Below, one piece after another: positions 32,241 through 43,998 of a stretch of 64,000 nucleotides of DNA. The DNA lies in contig OZ234496.1 in assembly GCA_965153455.1 (NCBI GenBank), positions 8,517,863 to 8,581,862 on the forward strand, written 5' to 3'. Positions within the stretch are counted from its first letter, which is position 1, and every line of letters begins with the position of its first letter. A program made the translations under genes and the position numbers. The notes under the pieces were generated by a model that had not been told where the DNA came from, ran no database searches, and saw only the letters and a list, made by a program, of their open reading frames with translations. The stretch is from Sphagnum compactum. Lineage: Eukaryota; Bryophyta; Sphagnopsida; Sphagnales.

Positions 32241-32924
32241 ATTAGTTAGTGTTTCCTATAACATTTTGGGTCAAAGTTGAGTCTATGTAAATATGTGCTA
32301 AATTTGTGATCTAGTTTTGGCTTAAAGTTGGATTATCACCATGTTTCTGTAGTTGGTATAATTGAGAGTTGCATCTGAAGCATGTTCCTCCATCCTAATC
32401 ATTCATCTTAAAGCTCTTGCATTTGGTGTATTTGAAGTGAAGAACTAAGGAGTATGCACTAGGTTTATAGAATTCCAATGTTGTAGAATCAAAAGTTTAT
32501 CGCCAATACACTTAACAAGTCTACAAGGGTGTGTCACAATGTTTAGCAATAAGGGAGTTCCAATCTAATGCTGAAATTGATTTCAAAATGAAGATGCTGA
32601 AAAAGGTAAACATATTTCTAAATCATAAAACCTTTGCTTTTAATTTGTAATGTTGACGGAAGCTTTGCTATAGAGTGTAGTTGTTCCTTTGCAAAGCAAG
32701 TTATTTTTTGAAGAATTCCCCATTTTGCAAAGGATCATTTTGCTTGTTGTCAAAACCTTCCCTATTTTGAATAGATCTATGGTATCATTATGGTGTACTG
32801 GCCTCAATTTGGACATTTTTACAATAAGGGCTTTCCTGAAGTGCATATAAGGTCCTCCACTTTGCCTTGGGTGGGCCCTTGTGGGAATCTCCTAATTATG
32901 GGATGTTACCTTACACAATAGATT
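32241..32924. other. Spacer (unit 3)
   Basis: Collinear with 3471-4139; no gene recognised. Confidence 0.6.
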
Positions 32925-33425
32925 GGATGAAGACATTTAATCATGATAATCATTTCAAAATGAAGATGATGAAAAAGTAAGCATGTTTTCCAAGCCAACA
33001 AATTGGATGAAAAAATGAATGATGAAAATGATTTCAAAATAAAGACGATGAAAAAGGTAAGTTTATTTCCCAAAAAAAAATATTGGTTGAAAAAATATAA
33101 TGATGGAATTAATTTCGAATTCAAGATGATGAAGATGGCAACCATGTTTCAAAAAAAGAGGAGGGGGAGGAAGGAAAAAAACAGGATGCAAGTGAAGATG
33201 AAGGTTGTAAACATGTTGCCAAGCAAATTTATTTTTGGTGAAAGTGAAAATGATGAAAACTGAAGAGGATGAAAGAGTTTTAAAGCATAACAAATTGGAT
33301 GAAAAAATTGGATGAAAGTAAAGATGATGTCAAACTGAAGACGAATGAAAGCATGTTTGGAACCAAAAGCATATTGGATGAAGAAAAGTGGATGAAAGTG
33401 AAGATGAGAAGACTTAGAGCAAGTA
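32925..33425 (+). repeat. Degenerate ~80-base purine-rich tandem array (unit 3)
   Basis: Same repeat as 4140-4655, including the donor-like aaaaag/gtaagt near 33056. Confidence 0.7.
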
Positions 33426-33469
33426 CTAGTTAGCGAAGAAGCAACTCATCCCCTAAATTTCATCACCAA

Positions 33470-34150
33470 AATTGCCTCATTTTGGTTTTGTTTGTTTTCT
33501 GCGTGGTGTCGGTGTCCTTCGTTTTGCGTGGTGGGAGGATTCTTCCGCGCGCCTGTGCGACCGCGGCATCTTTCTTTCTCGTCGCGCACTCGTCCTCGGT
33601 AAGGACTTTCCCGGGAACGCTAGACTTCGCGGTTTTTTCTCTTCTTCTTTTCTGCACACGATTTCTCTTGGACTTTTGTGGGATGTCCGGCGCCTTGATA
33701 AGACGCACGCACGCCCGATGCTGCTCAGTGGAGACAGCAAGCAAGTCTTGTGAGTTGGGAAGAAAGGTGGCTCGTGGGTTTGCACAACTAGTAGCAGCTC
33801 CCTCGCTCGCTCATCTTTATTGACCGTGTTCCAGAACTGTCGGTACTCAACAAACCTCTTGCGTCCTCTCCACTTTTCTGAAGATGATTTTGTTCGGTTG
33901 CTGAATTTCTTGAACAAAGGGTTTTGTGATTGATTGCTTGACCGATTGAGAGTGATCGTAAGACTTGGTTGTTGAGCTGAGGTTTTGAGGTAAATTTGGG
34001 TATTGGGTAGTTTGGAGTTTCTGTGCTGCTGCAGTCATCGTCGTGCAAGAGTCCGAAGCTTTTGGAGAGTGCAATTTCGGACACTTTGTTTGCAGGAGTT
34101 GGTGGTTGAAGGTGAGGAGGACCAGGAGGAGGCGGAGGAGAACTGTGACA
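33470..34150 (+). promoter_or_regulatory. CpG-rich leader with candidate 5' UTR intron (unit 3)
   Basis: Candidate intron 33599-34095 (ctcg/gtaagg to tttgcag). Leader sequence is closest to unit 1 in the gtagcagctccctcg part. The second exon lacks the extra upstream ATG found in units 1 and 2. Confidence 0.5.
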
Positions 34151-36007
34151 ATGGATCATGCGGAGTCTGCTGGCGGAGGAAGAGGAGCGAGAGTGGTGGT
34201 GGGACTGGATTTCGGCACTACGTACTCTGGTTATGCTTTCGCACACAAATCGAAGCCCAAGGACATCTTCACATTCTACGACTGGGCGAAAGCGACCAGA
34301 CCCTACTGCAAAACCATCACCGGGATTTACTACAAACGAGTAGATTCTTCTGATGCAGGAGGCGAAGATCAGTACGTGTGCAAGTCCTGGGGATATCCGG
34401 CTCGCCTTGAACTTGAGAAGGACTGTGGGTTGCTGCGGACGATACGGGATCATCGTCAGCAACAAGCTGCTGCTGTGGATGTGCCGGTTGTCGGCAAGTA
34501 TCTGACGAGATTCAAGCTGGATCTTCTTCAGGTGGGTGGCGATGATGGAGCGACGTCACCTAGTGGGACCATCTATCCTCCGGGACTGACGGTGAATCGA
34601 GTCATCAGCGATTACTTGCGAGAGATTGGGAGGTTCATCAAGGAACAAATGCAGACGCATTATGGGGAACAGCTTTCCATGGAATCAGTACAGTGGTGTG
34701 TCACGGTTCCTTCCATCTGGAGCGACAGTGCCAAGCGCAAGATGAAACAGTGTATGGCTGATGCCGGTCTTGTAGTGGGTGGTGGTGGTGGTGGTCCAAA
34801 CGGATCGTCGCAACGTCAATATGCCAGCCCACATCCTCTCATCATGGTTTTGGAGCCAGAGGCAGCGTCCTTTCATTGCCATCGCAATAGCGAACATCTG
34901 AACCTCCAAAAGGGTGATAAACTATTGGTTGTTGACATTGGAGGAGGAACCTCTGACATAGTTGTTCAAGAATGGGTGGGAGATGATGATAGCTACAGGG
35001 TGAGAGAGGTGACACGCAGCACTGGTGGCTTTTGTGGGGGCACGTATGTTGACAAGAACTTCATCACATTCATGTCTGAGAAGATCGGATGTCTTCTTGA
35101 GTATTTCCAGCAGAACCCAGCCTATATGTCTAATTTGCTCACTAGATGGGAGGAAATCAAGCGATCTTTTGGTGATGCTTTGAGCATGGGCGATGACATA
35201 GAGCTTCAACTCCCGCACAAATTGGCAAGAACCTGGGAGGATCAGGAGCGGGAGCAAGGATTACCAGAACGTGAGTCATATCATGAAATTGAGGTTTCCT
35301 ATTCAGAGATGAAAGCAATCTTCGATCCGGTGGTGAATGAGAACCTTGACCTAATTGCTGCACAACTCTCGCAGACCCGCGACATCAAGGTCATGTTGGT
35401 GGTAGGTGGTTTCGCAGGCTCTCCTTACCTTATGACACGAATAAAGAACAGCTTTGCTGCTGAGGTTGAACGGATAATTAGTCCCCCGAATCCTGGAAGT
35501 GCAGTTTGTCAGGGTGCAGTAGCACTGGCAATGAACCCTGGAGCAATCATTTCTAGAATTGCAAGAAAAACCTATGGAGTCCGGGTCTGTTTAGATTTTG
35601 AGGAAGGAGATCCTGCTGAGTACTGTACCCAGGTAGGTAACATGAAGAAGTGCGAGAACCGATTCTCCATTTATGTGCAGAAGGGAAGTCAGGTAGCAGT
35701 TGATCATTGTGTCACCAAGACACATGTGGGATTGTACCCTAGACAGAAGGTCATGCGCGTCGTACTCTACAGCTCTGATGATGTCTCCCCAAGATACACA
35801 AAGGGAGGATCAGCTGAAAAGGAAGGTGAGTTGGAGATAGACAGTTCTAGCGTCAGTGGATGGAGAAATGCGAAACCTGAAGTTAGCGTCTCCATGTACT
35901 TTGGTCGCAGCAGGATAGAGATGAAAGCTGTAGCTCTTAATTTTGGAGACAAATCTAAGGTTCATGAGATGCAGCTCCCTCTCACATTTGGTGGTGTCTT
36001 GGAGTGA
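34151..36007 (+). CDS. HSPA12-like Hsp70 family protein, intact (unit 3)
   Basis: 618 residues, intron-less, same architecture as the unit 2 copy: phosphate 1 GLDFGTTYSGYAF (18-30), Gly-rich stretch (210-215), phosphate 2 VVDIGGGTSD (260-269), adenosine motif VVGGFAGSPYL (417-427), C-terminal putative substrate-binding part without an EEVD end. Likely an ATP-dependent chaperone-like protein of the cytosol. The N-terminus (AGGGRGA) matches unit 4, while the next ~40 codons (AKATRPYC, GEDQYVC) match unit 2, so the copy is mosaic. Residues 316-346 (including YMSNLLTRW for YKFDVLKRW), 477-506 and 534-539 carry many replacements against unit 2. Also distinctive is SGWRNAKPE (unit 2 SGATDAKPK) near residue 573. 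No lesion seen, so presumed functional. Confidence 0.88.
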   Translation: MDHAESAGGGRGARVVVGLDFGTTYSGYAFAHKSKPKDIFTFYDWAKATRPYCKTITGIYYKRVDSSDAGGEDQYVCKSWGYPARLELEKDCGLLRTIRDHRQQQAAAVDVPVVGKYLTRFKLDLLQVGGDDGATSPSGTIYPPGLTVNRVISDYLREIGRFIKEQMQTHYGEQLSMESVQWCVTVPSIWSDSAKRKMKQCMADAGLVVGGGGGGPNGSSQRQYASPHPLIMVLEPEAASFHCHRNSEHLNLQKGDKLLVVDIGGGTSDIVVQEWVGDDDSYRVREVTRSTGGFCGGTYVDKNFITFMSEKIGCLLEYFQQNPAYMSNLLTRWEEIKRSFGDALSMGDDIELQLPHKLARTWEDQEREQGLPERESYHEIEVSYSEMKAIFDPVVNENLDLIAAQLSQTRDIKVMLVVGGFAGSPYLMTRIKNSFAAEVERIISPPNPGSAVCQGAVALAMNPGAIISRIARKTYGVRVCLDFEEGDPAEYCTQVGNMKKCENRFSIYVQKGSQVAVDHCVTKTHVGLYPRQKVMRVVLYSSDDVSPRYTKGGSAEKEGELEIDSSSVSGWRNAKPEVSVSMYFGRSRIEMKAVALNFGDKSKVHEMQLPLTFGGVLE

Positions 36008-36540
36008 TTGCAAAAACCTTTTCATGTAATGTGTGTAGGCTGATTCTTCTCCAATTTGTAGACTCACAATCCGACAATGCTCATGGGATTGGAGAGTGTG
36101 TGATAAATTGCAATACCACTGGCTCCCTGATGTCTTGTGTTTGTTCAGCCCTATTTTTATTTCCCGTACCAGGAATTTTGGATTCAGGTGTAAAGGAACA
36201 AATTCTTCTGGATGGTTTTCTCATCTGTGAACAGGAGCTTGTTGGAGCAGCTTTGTGATGTGTATTCTAATGCTGGTAGCAGACACAAGGCATTCAACTG
36301 CATAATATATTTCATGCAAATAATTTCATAAAGTAGATGAGGTAATTCAAATGCAAGTATGTTTAAAACTACTCGCCATGGCCAATGTTCTTGGGTCAAG
36401 TGTGAATTGTAAGTTTTTCGTTTGGATTTTGTTGAATTTTTATTGTATTTCCAATGACAAAGATTACAGAAAATTCATTATCTCTCACACCTTTGGCTTA
36501 AAAATTAACAAAATCGCCTCCTTGAAATCCTATGTATAGA
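36008..36540 (+). other. 3' flank / probable 3' UTR (unit 3)
   Basis: Conserved with the other units; retains both the 15-base and 20-base pieces lost in units 2 and 1 respectively. Confidence 0.4.
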
Positions 36541-36691
36541 GGCCATTTCAATACCAAAACCACCCCAATGTCCACAAAAAAATTTGTTTTCATTTCATTG
36601 AATTTTCAATGACAGAATCGCACAATATTCAATAACTCTTGCACCATACGTCCAAACATGAGGAAAGTTCTCTAATGTACACTTATGTCAG

Positions 36692-36846
36692 GAGGACTTT
36701 CTGATGGTATGAAGAGCACAATGGAGGGCAGGGCCGTGTGATTTGGGGGATCTGAACATGACAAACAACCTACCTTGCTTGATAGATACATATCAAGGCA
36801 TGAATCCCCTGAATTCTTCCTTGTGCCTCTAATTGGAAGACGCAAG
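36692..36846 (+). pseudogene. Possible relic exon, interrupted (unit 3)
   Basis: Equivalent of 23480-23634 with acceptor-like cttatgtcag and donor caag/gtatgt preserved, but the frame has a TGA early (ggtatgaag) and a TAA late (ctctaattgg). A (TATT)n run follows at 36883-36906. Confidence 0.35.
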
Positions 36847-36906
36847 GTATGTACAGTGCAACAACGGTGGAGTTAGGTGGGGTATTTATTTATTTATTTA
36901 TTTATT

Positions 36907-38199
36907 GTTGGTTCAGGTCAGTAGTCCAATGGAGAAGTTATCTTCCCGAGGGACTTCCTAGAAGATGATGTCTAACATGGATACTAAAACCATGAAGCTT
37001 AGTACAGTAAACCCCCTTTAAAATTACGCCCTTGGTGCCCATTTTTTTTGTGACACTAATGAATTATGATTTAAATGTGTATAGTCACATTTCGTATAAA
37101 CCCTTACAAGATTGTGATTATATGCAAAAACAAATCTTACAAAACAACCCATTTATGTTAGAATAAAGGTGTCAATTATCTAAATTTTCTACATGGGTTA
37201 TTCTAAGCTCTACTATGCATTATTAGACTTGAAGAAGGTTGTGATTTTTAGTTGTGTTATTGCAATGATTTACATTAAGTTTGAGGTTTTAAACTATTAG
37301 CTTGTGTATTTGTCGACTAGATATTTTTAATTAAGATTTTATGTTTTCTTGACAAGTTCACATTCTTTTGCTTGTCTCCATTTTTTTATAAAAAAATTCC
37401 CTTTCCAGTTGAATTCATTGTTGTTAGTTTGCACAATTTGAACACAAAGCAACATTAACATTATCAAAGAGGAATACAATTTAAATTTTTTTAATATTTG
37501 CTTTAGATTTTCCTCGTTATAATCACATTTAAAAAGAAAGCTATGCAAGGATTTTGTGCTACTAACGAATGTGATAATGATTTTAAAGAATGATGTTTCT
37601 TACTCAAACAAATGATGACCACAAAAATGTATGACAAAACAAGAATGTGACTAAAATGGGCATGATTGTAAATGCACATATAATAATCATATCAATAAAC
37701 TAGCATCCAATTTTACACCCCTTTTCATCCTCAGTTGGCTATCTCACCCCCACTTTGTAGCTACCTTTAAAGTCTTTTAAACTGGAACTAAAAACTCAAA
37801 AGAAGGACGAGCTCTCCAAAATTATGATTATGTTTTCTTTCTTTTAATATACCTAGAGACCTTGTGCCTAACTAAGAGGTCTACCTACCTCAATCAAAGA
37901 CCTACCTAAGGTACCTACCCACCTACCTACCAAACTAGTTTGACCTCGACTTGAAGAGGTTTCTCTTAGTTTTGTCACCTATTTTTTTGTAGTTCAAAAC
38001 TAACAATTCCAATTTTGGGTCTTGCCACTAGTTTTCACTAAACTAGCCATGTCGGTTCTTAGTTAGAACCACTTTACAAGTGTTTTTTATAACGTTATTC
38101 TCAAAACTAACACCTGATTACAATCCTATTTAATTCATTATTTATTTTTTCATGCCATGCTTTTTACTATTTTAAAATTAGCCTAATTGAGGATGAAAA
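36907..38199. other. AT-rich non-coding stretch with CCTA block (unit 3)
   Basis: Collinear with 7617-8920; CCTA block at 37881-37934. No gene. Confidence 0.6.
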
Positions 38200-38380
38200 A
38201 TTTCAATTAAGGAGGAATAGACGACCAATTCGAACTTTAAGGGAATCGAAAGTTACTTTCTCATAGAATAAGGCAGACTCGCAGCAAAATAATTTGAAAA
38301 TATTTGAGGCTGCAATTTCAACTAAGGAGGAATAGACGACCAATTCGAACTTTAAGGGATTCGAACTTTAAGGGAATCGA
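38200..38380. repeat. Duplication with foreign filler (unit 3 only)
   Basis: A ~50-base segment (38200-38249) is repeated at 38313-38363, and its last ~17 bases once more at 38364-38380. Between the copies lie 63 bases (38250-38312) not found elsewhere in the window. This pattern is typical of break repair with templated filler. Confidence 0.75.
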
Positions 38381-38480
38381 TCGCTATTGTAGTTAGGTGT
38401 AGATATCACAAGTATTTAGAAGTTCTAGGGCTATTGGATTGTTTTAGGTGTAAGGTCTATAATTTTGTGTTTGAAAACTT

Positions 38481-38692
38481 TAGTTCTAGGGTTTTGTTTT
38501 AATTAAGGGTTAATTTTCAAATTTATTTTTTTGAGTTAGGGTTTTAAGGCTTATTTTTTAATTTTTATTTAGGGATTTTGTTATAAGGTTTATATTTTAA
38601 GCTAGGGTTTAATGTTTAAATTTAAATGGTTAGTTTGAAAGGTTTAGGTTTAGGGTTTACATTTTAAGATTAAGGTTTTGAAGTTTTCGGGT
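38481..38692 (+). repeat. Degenerate telomere-like words, clearest copy (unit 3)
   Basis: Contains ggtttaggtttagggttt, the nearest to two consecutive TTTAGGG-type repeats in the window, among AAGGTTT/AGGGTTT variants. Confidence 0.5.
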
Positions 38693-39652
38693 TATATCAT
38701 ATTCAAAGCACCTCAAATCTTTGAAAAAATCATAAGAAATACTAGTTATAATGTTTTTAAAATGCTTTTAGTACTTTACACTCATTAAATTCATTTGAAA
38801 TTGTTTTATACATCATTCCCCTAAAAAGATATTAAAAACTTTATGATGAAACATATTAAAAAAATTTAACATTAGTATAGTTTTTGACATTAAAACATGG
38901 AAAAAACAAACATTTGTTACACTTTCTTTGGCTCCCATTAATGTGATTGCACTAGCAACATTTTTTCTTCTAGCAAATTGGTGCAAAATGTTACCTATAG
39001 CTAAGAGCCACACCCACCACAATAAGAGTCTAAATCTAAAATTCACCACTATGCTCCAACATGAAGTTTAAGGTGCCTTGAGTTGTATTTGATCACAAAG
39101 GAAGTTTCGTTAAATTTTTATTGTTTAAGGCAAATTTTTCTACTAATTTTTTAAATGTTTTCATAGTTTTCATACAACTTGTCATCATTAAAGTTAAATC
39201 ATTTATGGGACCAATTCAACTCATGTTAAATCTCTTGTGGGATGATGGCCATGCATGTTACATTTTCAAAAATGAAAAAAAATTGTAGGTACAAGATTTA
39301 AAGGTTTGAAGCCTTTTGCCAATGCGGGGCCTTAACACCTTTCCTACAACCTCCTACATTTCAATTTTCCATTATACTCACTCTTGATTATGTGGGATTC
39401 ATCCATCCTTACATATAAAACCCTTGTAGAAAATCAAGTTTCGTGACCAAAAAATTTAGTAAAAAAAGAAGACCCCATTGAAATGGCCATAAAAAAACAT
39501 TTCATCACTTTGTACAAATTGATTTTAACATGTCCATTGTGACTGGGTGGTCATTTTGATTCGTCACTTTGACTTACAAGGCAATGGATCATTTACCTAC
39601 TCAAATTTAAAATAATTATTTTAAAATTTATTTTCAAAAATAAAATTATAGT
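38693..39652. other. Non-coding stretch, nothing recognised (unit 3)
   Basis: Collinear with 9261-10230. Confidence 0.6.
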
Positions 39653-39862
39653 GTAGGTAGATAGGTACTAAATAAGTGTAAGTAGGTCAAGAAAGGTAGG
39701 TAGCTAGGTTGAAAAAGGAAGTATCTAGGTACTGGTGGTAGCCTAGCTACTCAACTTAACCCACCTAACCTAGTTACTCAACCAAGCCTACATAACCTAG
39801 CTACCCAATCAAGCCTATCTAGCCTACCTACCCAACCTAACATACCTAACATAACCCCTTCA
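39653..39862. repeat. TAGG/CCTA-rich block (unit 3)
   Basis: As 10231-10440. On the - strand the adjoining 39885-39905 reads ggggtttaattctt, close to a tRNA B box, supporting a SINE origin. Confidence 0.5.
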
Positions 39863-41226
39863 ACATGAAGATAGGTTGTAAATAATAAGAATTAAACCCC
39901 TCTGGTAGGGAAGAAAATTACTAGGAAAAGGAATAGAAAGTTAAATTGATAGACCTACAAACTAGTTGTGTGGGTAATCAATAGTAACTGAAAGTTGCCA
40001 GATGTTTTTGATAGTTTCAAATGTCAAATTAATTTGGATTGACACGATTGATATGGCGTTGGAAACCTCTTTCCAAGGGCAATAGAATGAGTCCTTAAAA
40101 TGTTCAAATCGAGTTCTGCTTGAGGAAGTTATGAATTTCTAAAACTTTCGACCTCTAAATAGTCGACATGACAATTAGTTATAATTGTTTAACTAAATTT
40201 AGAAATGGTGAGAGTTGAAAAGGGCATTGTAAGACAAGAAAGGGGGCATTATGGGAGGAATTAAAGGAGAGCAATTTGGGAGGAGAAGGAGGAATGTGAT
40301 TAGGTGTGGAGTTTTGAAGTTATGGGAGAGAAATGAAATAGTGTTAGACGACTAGATAGTGGTGAGGATTTAAGTTGTTTGGTTCTAAGGCAAAGGAGGA
40401 GAGTATTTGTTGACTAAAAAGTAAAGCCATTCATTGGAACATGAAGACATGGAAATTGATGTGAACACAGATTATAATCATTTTGGTGTAATAAATGATA
40501 GAACATTGATGCATGTATGTAAGGTGTGTTTGTATGTTTGTGTGTGTGTGAACTTGTGTGTGCATGCAGAATATTATTTCTTGTTTTTTATTTGAAATAA
40601 TTTGCAAGTGTGTGGGAAGTTTTACCAAAATAATTGTTGATCACATGTAGCTTAACACATAGAAGTTGTTGGCTTGGTTATTATGGATACATGGTATTTA
40701 TAATAATGGCAAAGGGCAAGAATCTAGTAGTGATACATTTTTAATGTGTATGATTAATTCAATGTAAAATATATTGTTAACACACTCCTTCCCTAATGAT
40801 CAATCAACTCCTTACCAATGGACTACAATTTTTAAAATTGTTAACTTTTGTCAATTTTTTCAATTGACATCTTACAATGTTATATATTAAAGACTTATGT
40901 AAATATTTAATATAGTTAAGAAATAATGAAGTATTTAACTTAATAGGCAAGAGGTGTATTGGCCATCAAACTACTATACCAACCTAATCTACTATAGTAC
41001 GTAAGGACCTATCTACCTAAGGTAGCCACCACTACTACCTATGTAGATATCGAGGAAAGTAACTATTATGGTACATAGGTAGGATGTCATTTTTGTTTGT
41101 CCAATTTTATTAGAACCTCAATTGCCATCTTGACCGAGAATTTTTTTTGTTTGTTCAACTTGATTAAATGTCCCATTTTACTAGAACCCACTAACTATTT
41201 GGAGCCAAAAATATCTTTTGTTTTAG
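39863..41226. other. Non-coding stretch with (TG)n tract (unit 3)
   Basis: Purine-rich part ~40205-40400, TG-rich tract 40521-40567, CCTA block 40930-41090. No gene. Confidence 0.5.
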
Positions 41227-41277
41227 TTGACTAGATGTCCCATTTGATAGGTAGTCAAATGGGTCATCACTAGTCAA
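41227..41277. repeat. 51-base imperfect inverted repeat (unit 3)
   Basis: Identical in layout to 26552-26602; loop taggtag. Confidence 0.7.
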
Positions 41278-42056
41278 ATTGATAAATTAAAAATTATAAT
41301 GACTGTTCATATGGAGGATCTCTAATCAAAATGGACATTTCACCAATGTAAAAGATAAATAAGTCAACTTAAATAGATTAAAAAACCATGTTTTTCTCCT
41401 AGTGAAATAAAGACATGGATTAGTTGCAAAGACAATCAAAGTCAAAACCAAAAGGCCAAAGAAAGGGGAAAGAAATAAAAGTAAAGGATCACCCAATTTC
41501 ATTGTAAAAAATATGTTGGGTCATTTTGTGAATTCCAAAGGCCAAAACATACCCCCCGTTACATTTTATGTCCCTATCGTGGGTCAAATTTAACATAAAT
41601 TAAAATTTAATGTGCCTAAAATTATTCAATTTTTTTAATAATTTATAATTTTTGAAAAAAAAACCATTTTTCAAAATCTTTAGTAGATTCTCAAAATGAG
41701 ATTTCTTTACTTCAAACATTACATGAAAACGAGGTTTTTTTGACTAGGAAAATAGTCAAAAGCTACCCAAATGGCCGTTTTGGACAAGTCATTTTAAACC
41801 CAAGCATTTTGATTAAGTCTTTTTGGTTGGTTTTGGACTAGAGTTTTGGATTATCTTTTTTACTATTCAACAATATTTTGATAACAACTATATATGACTT
41901 AATTTTAAAATAATAATAACATATATATTTTAGCATATATATGTTAATATATTATATATTATATAACATATAAAATCATATATTTATCCATTGATTAATA
42001 AATTTAGCTACTTACATTACCTAATAATTATTTTAAAAAATAAAATAAAATAATTT

Positions 42057-42206
42057 ACCTACCTACTTGTTTAGGTGGCCTAAGTTAGCTATATAAATCA
42101 CATAAAACCAAGGTATCTTAGGTAGCCAATGTTTATGTGTGAGGACTTAAACTCCTCACCTCCACTTTGGGGAGTCAAGTTTTTACCACTGCACCACCAA
42201 TTCAAA
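42057..42206 (-). mobile_element. tRNA-headed SINE-like element, body shortened (unit 3)
   Basis: The T-arm stem gtgagga/tcctcac is intact; ~75 bases of the TAGG-rich body near 42066 are missing relative to the other units. Confidence 0.55.
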
Positions 42207-42369
42207 AGTTGAAAACTTTTGTCATCATATTGTAATAAACTTGATTGAATTTTTTTGTTTTGATGTAGATATTGTAACATTCATCAAGGAAGTTCAATAT
42301 TTCTGTATTCCTTATGTACATAGGAAACAATACCATGTACCAAGTATTTACCTCGATAAACCTATGCTT

Positions 42370-42835
42370 AGTAAGTTACTACATGTTATAAATTAGATTA
42401 ATAAATCATTAATAAAAATAAATATCAATGATTGATTAATTATTATCAATTATAAATAAATAATAATTATGATTAATAATTAATTATTTCCAATTAATTA
42501 ATAAATATTCAATATAAATAGCTGATTATTGAATATTTCTTATGAAGTATTAAATATTAACATTAGATAATAATAATTTAATATTAATTCTTAAAAACTT
42601 AAAATTTAAATACTTTTTACTGATTATTTAACAATTATTGATTATTGGTTATTTACTATGAATTAATAATTAATCAATGAACAACTTGATGGATAAATTA
42701 ATTATTGGTTATTAATTAACATTTATTTGGTGGCGAATTTATTATATAAAATATTAATCATAAATCATTGAGTATTAATTATCAATTATTCAATCTCAAC
42801 TAATTAATGTACTAAGTTTAAATATTTCATTGTGC
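42370..42835. other. Extremely AT-rich tract (unit 3)
   Basis: Equivalent of 13015-13445; no gene. Confidence 0.5.
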
Positions 42836-42971
42836 ATAAAAGGTAGCATGTAAGTAGTTTATTAAACTTTATAAATACCTACTAGGTGTAATATGCCTAA
42901 CTTAGGGCCTACTAGCTATGAAGTTAGGTTTGGTATGTACCTTAAGCAAAATAAACTTGTAGGTTGAGTAG

Positions 42972-43160
42972 TCAAATTAATATGGTGGATTTGACTATGT
43001 GTCAAATTAGAATGGCCAATTTGACTAATTATAAATTTCAATGGCCATTGCATATGGTCAATTTGATTAATATGGTGGATTTGACTATGTGTCAAATTAG
43101 AATGGCCAATTTGACTAATTATAAATTTCAATGGCCATTGCATATGGTCAATTTGACTAA
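42972..43160 (+). repeat. 90-base tandem duplication (unit 3 only)
   Basis: Two nearly identical copies with a 90-base period (tatggtggat at 42981 and 43071) inside the TTGAC-word-rich region. Because 90 is a multiple of three, it gives repetitive frames on both strands, which I do not regard as genes. Confidence 0.85.
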
Positions 43161-43718
43161 GCCTTGGCCTTGGTCATCTTGATGGACCCCTAGCCTTTTT
43201 GACGAAATGTTTGGTTTGTCACATGGTTTAAAAGGTCACTTTAGTCAAATGTTTGAATCAAAAGTGACTTGAATCTTTCATGCCCTAGGTGATTAATCAA
43301 AACAACCATCCCCTGCAGTCAATATGAACATTGTAGTCAAGTTGGACCTTTTGAAAACTCACATTTTCTTATAGTGAAAAGCAAATAAATCCTTAAACTA
43401 ATTCGACAAAAAACATACAAATTTTTTTCTATTGTTCAAATTTTTTGGTCTAAATTTGGAAAATTGGAAAAAAGTTTGGATGGATAAGAACCAATGTGAA
43501 TAACATAGAGCTTGATTTTAATGCGGAAACAAAGCTGAACAAAAGGAAAGAATTAATGCCACAAAATTAAAAAGACATTTTCTTAATACATTCGGAAATT
43601 GAAAATGGGGTGTTGAAATTGTCAACATTTCAAAAAAATGATTATTTCAACATTTGATTACCATATTTGACTCCTAGGTATCATACAAATCTTCTAAGGT
43701 CAAATTAAGAAACTTGTC

Positions 43719-43998
43719 ATTTTGCAATTGTGAACTCCCAAAATCAAAAGATACATTTGTTATGCATTTGTGAATTCCAAAAACCTAAAGAAAACCCCAT
43801 TATGCATATTTGTGAGTTCCTAAGATGAAAACAAACCTTCATTATGCATATTCACAAACTCTTAAGATGAACATAGACCCCCTTTTTTGCATAGTTGTGA
43901 ATTCCCAACATGAAAATAGACCCTCGTTCTGCATATTTGTGAGTTCCCAAGATGAAAACAAGACCCACATTATGTATATTTGTGAGTTGGGTCCAAAT
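43719..43998 (+). repeat. ~41-base tandem repeat array (unit 3)
   Basis: About seven diverged copies as at 14272-14550, with two more single copies at ~44395-44465. Confidence 0.75.

Noticed and set aside
42964-43182. Repeated-peptide frame (MVDLTMCQIRMANLTNYKF twice)
   Set aside because: Produced by a 90-base tandem duplication in non-coding DNA; open on both strands only because 90 is a multiple of three.
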